DNA of 7,599 bases from RGIG3102 sp964507095 (lineage in GTDB: Bacteria > Bacillota > Clostridia > Oscillospirales > Ruminococcaceae), in the NCBI GenBank assembly GCA_964507095.1, contig CAZDOS010000062.1:1-7599 (forward strand), given 5' to 3'. Shown here piece after piece: positions 5,385 to 7,599 of the stretch (its first letter is position 1; each line of letters begins with the position of its first letter). The translations under genes and the position numbers were made by a program. The notes below the pieces were generated by a model. It was given only the letters and a program-made list of their open reading frames with translations, did no database searches and had not been told where the DNA came from.

Positions 5385-5846
5385 ATGAAAAGGCTGTTAT
5401 TCTTGCTTATATGTTTCATTATTGCTGTGTCTCTTATCGGATGTGATAAATCATCCGGTGAAGGAAAGGAAGAAGTTATGGACAGTTTTCGTGTCACCTT
5501 TATAAATGATGTTGAAGAGACAGACGTATGGGTATTACCTCAGACTCCTGAGATCCTCAAGACCTCGATCTGGGGGAAGGCCACTCTTTCAAAGCTTGGC
5601 GTTGGAGAGAGCGCTGAAGTTGAGCTTGTTCCGATCGATGAGAATAGTCTGTTCATATTCAGGGCAATCGATACTGATGATGCCCTTTACCGGCAGAATG
5701 ACATTATGCTGAAGTCAGGATATACATTGAAATTCTACTCGAAGGAAGATGAAGAGTTCGATGGCATGCTCATTTTCCTGCTGGACGTTTTAGATGAAAA
5801 GGGTAACGTGCTCAGCTCAGAAGAAGTGTTTGAAGGTGTGCTTTGA
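5385..5846 (+). CDS. Small lipoprotein of unknown function
   Basis: The 153-residue protein has a clear type II signal peptide: MKRLL, a hydrophobic core (6-18) and lipobox LIGC, giving Cys20 as the lipidated residue. The mature part should sit on the outer face of the membrane after an acidic, Ser/Gly-rich linker (21-32). The folded part (about 35-147) looks like an all-beta sandwich. It has a strand ending FIND (39-42), the segment VWVLPQTPE (49-57), then WGKATLSKLGVGES (63-76) and further alternating strands. This F-x-N ... P ... WG ... L ... L-x-x-G pattern reminds me of small extracellular beta domains in Clostridia, but I cannot name a family. It begins 22 bases after rnhB and is the last gene before the terminator at 5875-5908. 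No enzymatic residues are evident; a binding or structural role is a guess. Confidence 0.75.
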   Translation: MKRLLFLLICFIIAVSLIGCDKSSGEGKEEVMDSFRVTFINDVEETDVWVLPQTPEILKTSIWGKATLSKLGVGESAEVELVPIDENSLFIFRAIDTDDALYRQNDIMLKSGYTLKFYSKEDEEFDGMLIFLLDVLDEKGNVLSSEEVFEGVL

Positions 5847-5874
5847 TCTAAAGAACAAACTGAATAAAACGACA

Positions 5875-5908
5875 GACCCGGACTGTTTACGGTCCGGGTC
5901 TTTTTTTT
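5875..5908 (+). terminator. Strong intrinsic terminator between convergent operons
   Basis: GACCCGGAC (5875-5883) pairs with GTCCGGGTC (5892-5900) around an 8-base loop, and an extra A-T pair (5874-5901) can extend the stem. Eight T residues follow (5901-5908). In the minus direction the stem is followed, after GTCG, by TTTTATT, so it can plausibly also stop the convergent glutaredoxin-like transcript. The glutaredoxin-like gene ends at 5916, only 8 bases from the T tract. Confidence 0.93.
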
Positions 5909-5915
5909 CTATAGG

Positions 5916-6227
5916 TCAGCAGCCTTTTCTGCCTTTTTTGTGATCCTCGATAGAGCATGCGTCAGGAGAGCCGAACTCTATAAGGCCGACATCCGCAGGC
6001 TCTATGGTAACGGTTCCGTCTTCAAGCACGAAGGCAGGAATGCCTACGTCCCCGATGGCTTTCATTTCATCGAAGACAGGATCGGTGTCGCGCAGTCTCA
6101 TGAAAGCGCTCATGTTCCTGATGTTCTCACCGATGTTGATATACTCGAATTCATCCTCGCGTCCTATGACCTGCTCATGGATGAAATCACAGTAAGGGCA
6201 GGTGGGCATTCCGTAGATCTTGATCAT
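5916..6227 (-). CDS. Glutaredoxin-like thiol-disulfide protein
   Basis: The 103-residue thioredoxin-fold protein has the redox pair in TCPYC (Cys10, Cys13), the glutaredoxin-type CPYC motif. The cis-proline is at VGIPAFV (Pro64), followed by EDGTVTI. The layout, including FEYINIGENIRNM (27-39) and RLRDTDPVFDE (44-54), matches the small glutaredoxin-related proteins of COG4545 rather than classical GrxA/GrxC. It should exchange thiols and disulfides in the cytoplasm; the partner is unknown, and the glutathione-site residues cannot be judged. A tail after residue 84 adds Cys91 and a C-terminal Cys103. The start is well supported by AGGAGG (minus strand of 6236-6241), 8 bases from the ATG. It follows the CapA-like gene by 37 bases and has no promoter of its own that I can see, so it is probably the second gene of that transcript. 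Confidence 0.88.
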   Translation of the reverse strand: MIKIYGMPTCPYCDFIHEQVIGREDEFEYINIGENIRNMSAFMRLRDTDPVFDEMKAIGDVGIPAFVLEDGTVTIEPADVGLIEFGSPDACSIEDHKKGRKGC

Positions 6228-6235
6228 TTCTGTTT

Positions 6236-6241
6236 CCTCCT
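6236..6241 (-). promoter_or_regulatory. Consensus ribosome binding site for the glutaredoxin-like gene
   Basis: AGGAGG on the minus strand, 8 bases before the ATG, is the only full-consensus site in the window. It suggests efficient independent translation although the gene is second in its operon. Confidence 0.85.
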
Positions 6242-6264
6242 AAATCAAATATCTATTACAAATG

Positions 6265-7458
6265 TTACTGTAATTCCTTGAATTCGTAGAGAAGAAATTC
6301 CTCAGGGATGTATTTTCTAACCAGATTTTCCATATAACTCATTGAGAACTTCCCGTCGTATGCCCTGACGCCGTGTTTAGAGGCCATATCAGCGCTGTAG
6401 TCCTTCAGAAGATAATTCCTGACATTGGACCATTCATAATCGTAATGGGTCACTGTGGGCACAAAATAAGGGTCTGTGATGGTTATCTCGTAATTGCCTT
6501 CCTCGTCATATATCTTGTTTATATCGAACTGGAAAAGGCCTGCAAGCATGTTATTTGCACGTGACTGAGCCGAGATGAAGTTGCCCAGCGAATAGCATAT
6601 GAGCGTCCTGTTGTCGTTGACTTCGTTGGTATGCCATTCAACTGTCTGTATGACATGCGGATGCGTTCCGATTATGACATCGACTCCGAGCTCGCAGAGC
6701 TTGTCAGCAACCTTCTTCTGATAATCATTCGTCTCATTCGTATCCTCATAGCCCCAGTGGCAGGAGACGATGAGTATATCCGAGTTTTCCTTTGCCTTCG
6801 CGACCTGTCTTTCTATGATGTCGAAATCGTCGCAGTGAATTATATGAGGATTGTTGGCTTCATCTATTGAAAGGCCGTTGGTTCCGTAAGTGTATGCAAG
6901 GAAAGCCATTTTGATGTTGTTGACAGTCAGATACTTTATATCAACATCGTCATCACCGGTATAGAAACCGACATTTACCACATCCTTGCTGTTCCAGTAT
7001 TCCAGGGAGGCGTTAACGCCCTTTGCATACCTGTCATATGAATGATTGTTGCTGGTTCCGATGACATTGAAGCCCATGCTGATCACCTTGTCGCCGAGAG
7101 CGGTAGGCGAGGAGAACTGGGGATAAGTCGAAGGCTCGAAAGCACCGTTTACAAGTGTTTCCTGGTTGATGAACTTTACGTCGAAATCATCGAAATAGCT
7201 CTCGGTGTTTTCATACGGATAATCAAAGTCGTATCCGTTGTATCCGGCTCTTCTTGCAGCCTGCATGTAGATGACGCCGTGGATGAGGTTGTCTCCGGCG
7301 GCTATGAACCTTACTTTATCAGGTTCCTGAATGACAGGAACAGGATCCTCGAGCTCTTCAGAAGACCGAGGCGCAGGTACGCATCCGGTGATGAAAAGGG
7401 CAGATGCGATCAGCGCAAGAAGCATGGTTTTAAGATGGTATAACTTCATTTTGAACAC
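6265..7458 (-). CDS. CapA-family (poly-gamma-glutamate synthesis type) lipoprotein
   Basis: The 397-residue protein belongs to the CapA family, a calcineurin-like metallophosphatase fold linked to poly-gamma-glutamate capsule assembly in Bacillus; many clostridial members have no assigned role. The type II signal peptide (hydrophobic 12-24) ends in lipobox ITGC, with Cys26 lipidated, so it is anchored outside the membrane. Metal-site-like motifs appear in family order: AGDNLIH (54-60), INQE (97-100), SNNHSYD (136-142), CHWG (233-236), GTHPHV (264-269) and YSLGNF (289-294). The start is a GTG at 7458: AGGAG (minus strand of 7464-7468) lies 5 bases before it but 14 bases from the in-frame ATG at 7449. 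No capB or capC homologue is in the window, so a capsule role should not be assumed. The promoter at 7496-7524 drives it, with a glutaredoxin-like gene downstream. Confidence 0.92.
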   Translation of the reverse strand: MFKMKLYHLKTMLLALIASALFITGCVPAPRSSEELEDPVPVIQEPDKVRFIAAGDNLIHGVIYMQAARRAGYNGYDFDYPYENTESYFDDFDVKFINQETLVNGAFEPSTYPQFSSPTALGDKVISMGFNVIGTSNNHSYDRYAKGVNASLEYWNSKDVVNVGFYTGDDDVDIKYLTVNNIKMAFLAYTYGTNGLSIDEANNPHIIHCDDFDIIERQVAKAKENSDILIVSCHWGYEDTNETNDYQKKVADKLCELGVDVIIGTHPHVIQTVEWHTNEVNDNRTLICYSLGNFISAQSRANNMLAGLFQFDINKIYDEEGNYEITITDPYFVPTVTHYDYEWSNVRNYLLKDYSADMASKHGVRAYDGKFSMSYMENLVRKYIPEEFLLYEFKELQ

Positions 7459-7462
7459 TTAT

Positions 7463-7468
7463 TCTCCT
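7463..7468 (-). promoter_or_regulatory. Ribosome binding site supporting a GTG start
   Basis: Minus-strand AGGAGA is placed 4-5 bases before GTG 7458 and 14 bases before ATG 7449. The spacing favours the GTG start for the CapA-like lipoprotein. Confidence 0.65.
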
Positions 7469-7495
7469 GTGTGAAATGCCATATAAAGCAAGTTC

Positions 7496-7524
7496 ATTCT
7501 ACACTTTTTGCAAAGCCTTTTCAA
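7496..7524 (-). promoter_or_regulatory. Sigma-70-type promoter for the CapA-like/glutaredoxin-like unit
   Basis: On the minus strand, TTGAAA (7524-7519) and TAGAAT (7501-7496) are separated by exactly 17 bases; each matches consensus at 5 of 6 positions. Transcription should begin near 7489, giving a leader of about 30 bases to the GTG at 7458. It is the only promoter here with a convincing -35. The remaining right edge (7525-7599) is A/T-rich and shows no gene. Confidence 0.8.
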
Positions 7525-7599
7525 TGGAGAGGGGTAGAGGTGTGTGTATATTAGTCAATGATGTGAGACCAAAAACGAACGAAATAAAAAAGTTATTTG

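Noticed and set aside
7042..7443. Plus-strand 133-codon frame opposite the CapA-like gene
   Set aside because: Fully antisense to a conserved gene, no ribosome binding site, no domain.
7541..7599. Plus-strand TATATT and an A/T-rich hairpin (AAATAA...TTATTT) at the right edge
   Set aside because: No matching -35, only a 6-bp A/T stem, and the sequence ends before any gene could be confirmed.

Overview
The window reads as a stretch of a Clostridia-type (low-to-moderate G+C Firmicutes) chromosome. Support: strong AGGAGG-type ribosome binding sites, frequent AGA and ATA codons, GTG alongside ATG starts, short hairpin-plus-T-tract terminators, lipoprotein signal peptides, and an rbgA-rnhB pair, an arrangement familiar from Firmicutes. 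The species cannot be named from the sequence alone. Ten protein genes are supported and coding density is high. No tRNA, rRNA, CRISPR array, riboswitch or complete mobile element was seen.

Layout. (1) 1-194: a hairpin terminator at the left edge (1-55), a stretch resembling the end of an IS3/IS150-type insertion sequence (68-92, tentative), then an extended -10 promoter (123-131). (2) 195-2446: three same-strand genes, a RimJ/RimL-like GNAT acetyltransferase, a small ABC-type ATPase resembling COG3910, and an alpha/beta hydrolase with a complete Ser-Asp-His triad. They are spaced by 3 and 20 bases and closed by a terminator at 2502-2526. (3) 2681-5846: a second apparent operon with its own extended -10 promoter. 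It holds two more, unrelated, GNAT acetyltransferases, then the ribosome-assembly GTPase RbgA, ribonuclease HII (RnhB) and a small lipoprotein of unknown function. The second GNAT overlaps rbgA by 26 bases and rbgA overlaps rnhB by 8, so these genes are probably translationally coupled. The unit ends in a strong terminator at 5875-5908. (4) 7524-5916 on the minus strand: a canonical sigma-70-type promoter, a CapA-family metallophosphatase-like lipoprotein, and a glutaredoxin-like protein. This unit converges on the terminator it shares with operon 3.

Functionally, RbgA (50S subunit maturation) and RnhB (removal of ribonucleotides and RNA from DNA) are housekeeping genes. The acetyltransferases, ATPase, hydrolase and lipoproteins look like accessory genes of the same lineage. 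Their substrates cannot be read from the sequence. I found no convincing signature of a new defence, mobile or RNA-based system. The points most worth a second look are the unexplained GNAT-ATPase-hydrolase cassette, the GNAT pair fused by overlap to rbgA, the uncharacterised lipoprotein, the possible IS end at the left edge, and the 12-base direct repeat just downstream of the second promoter.
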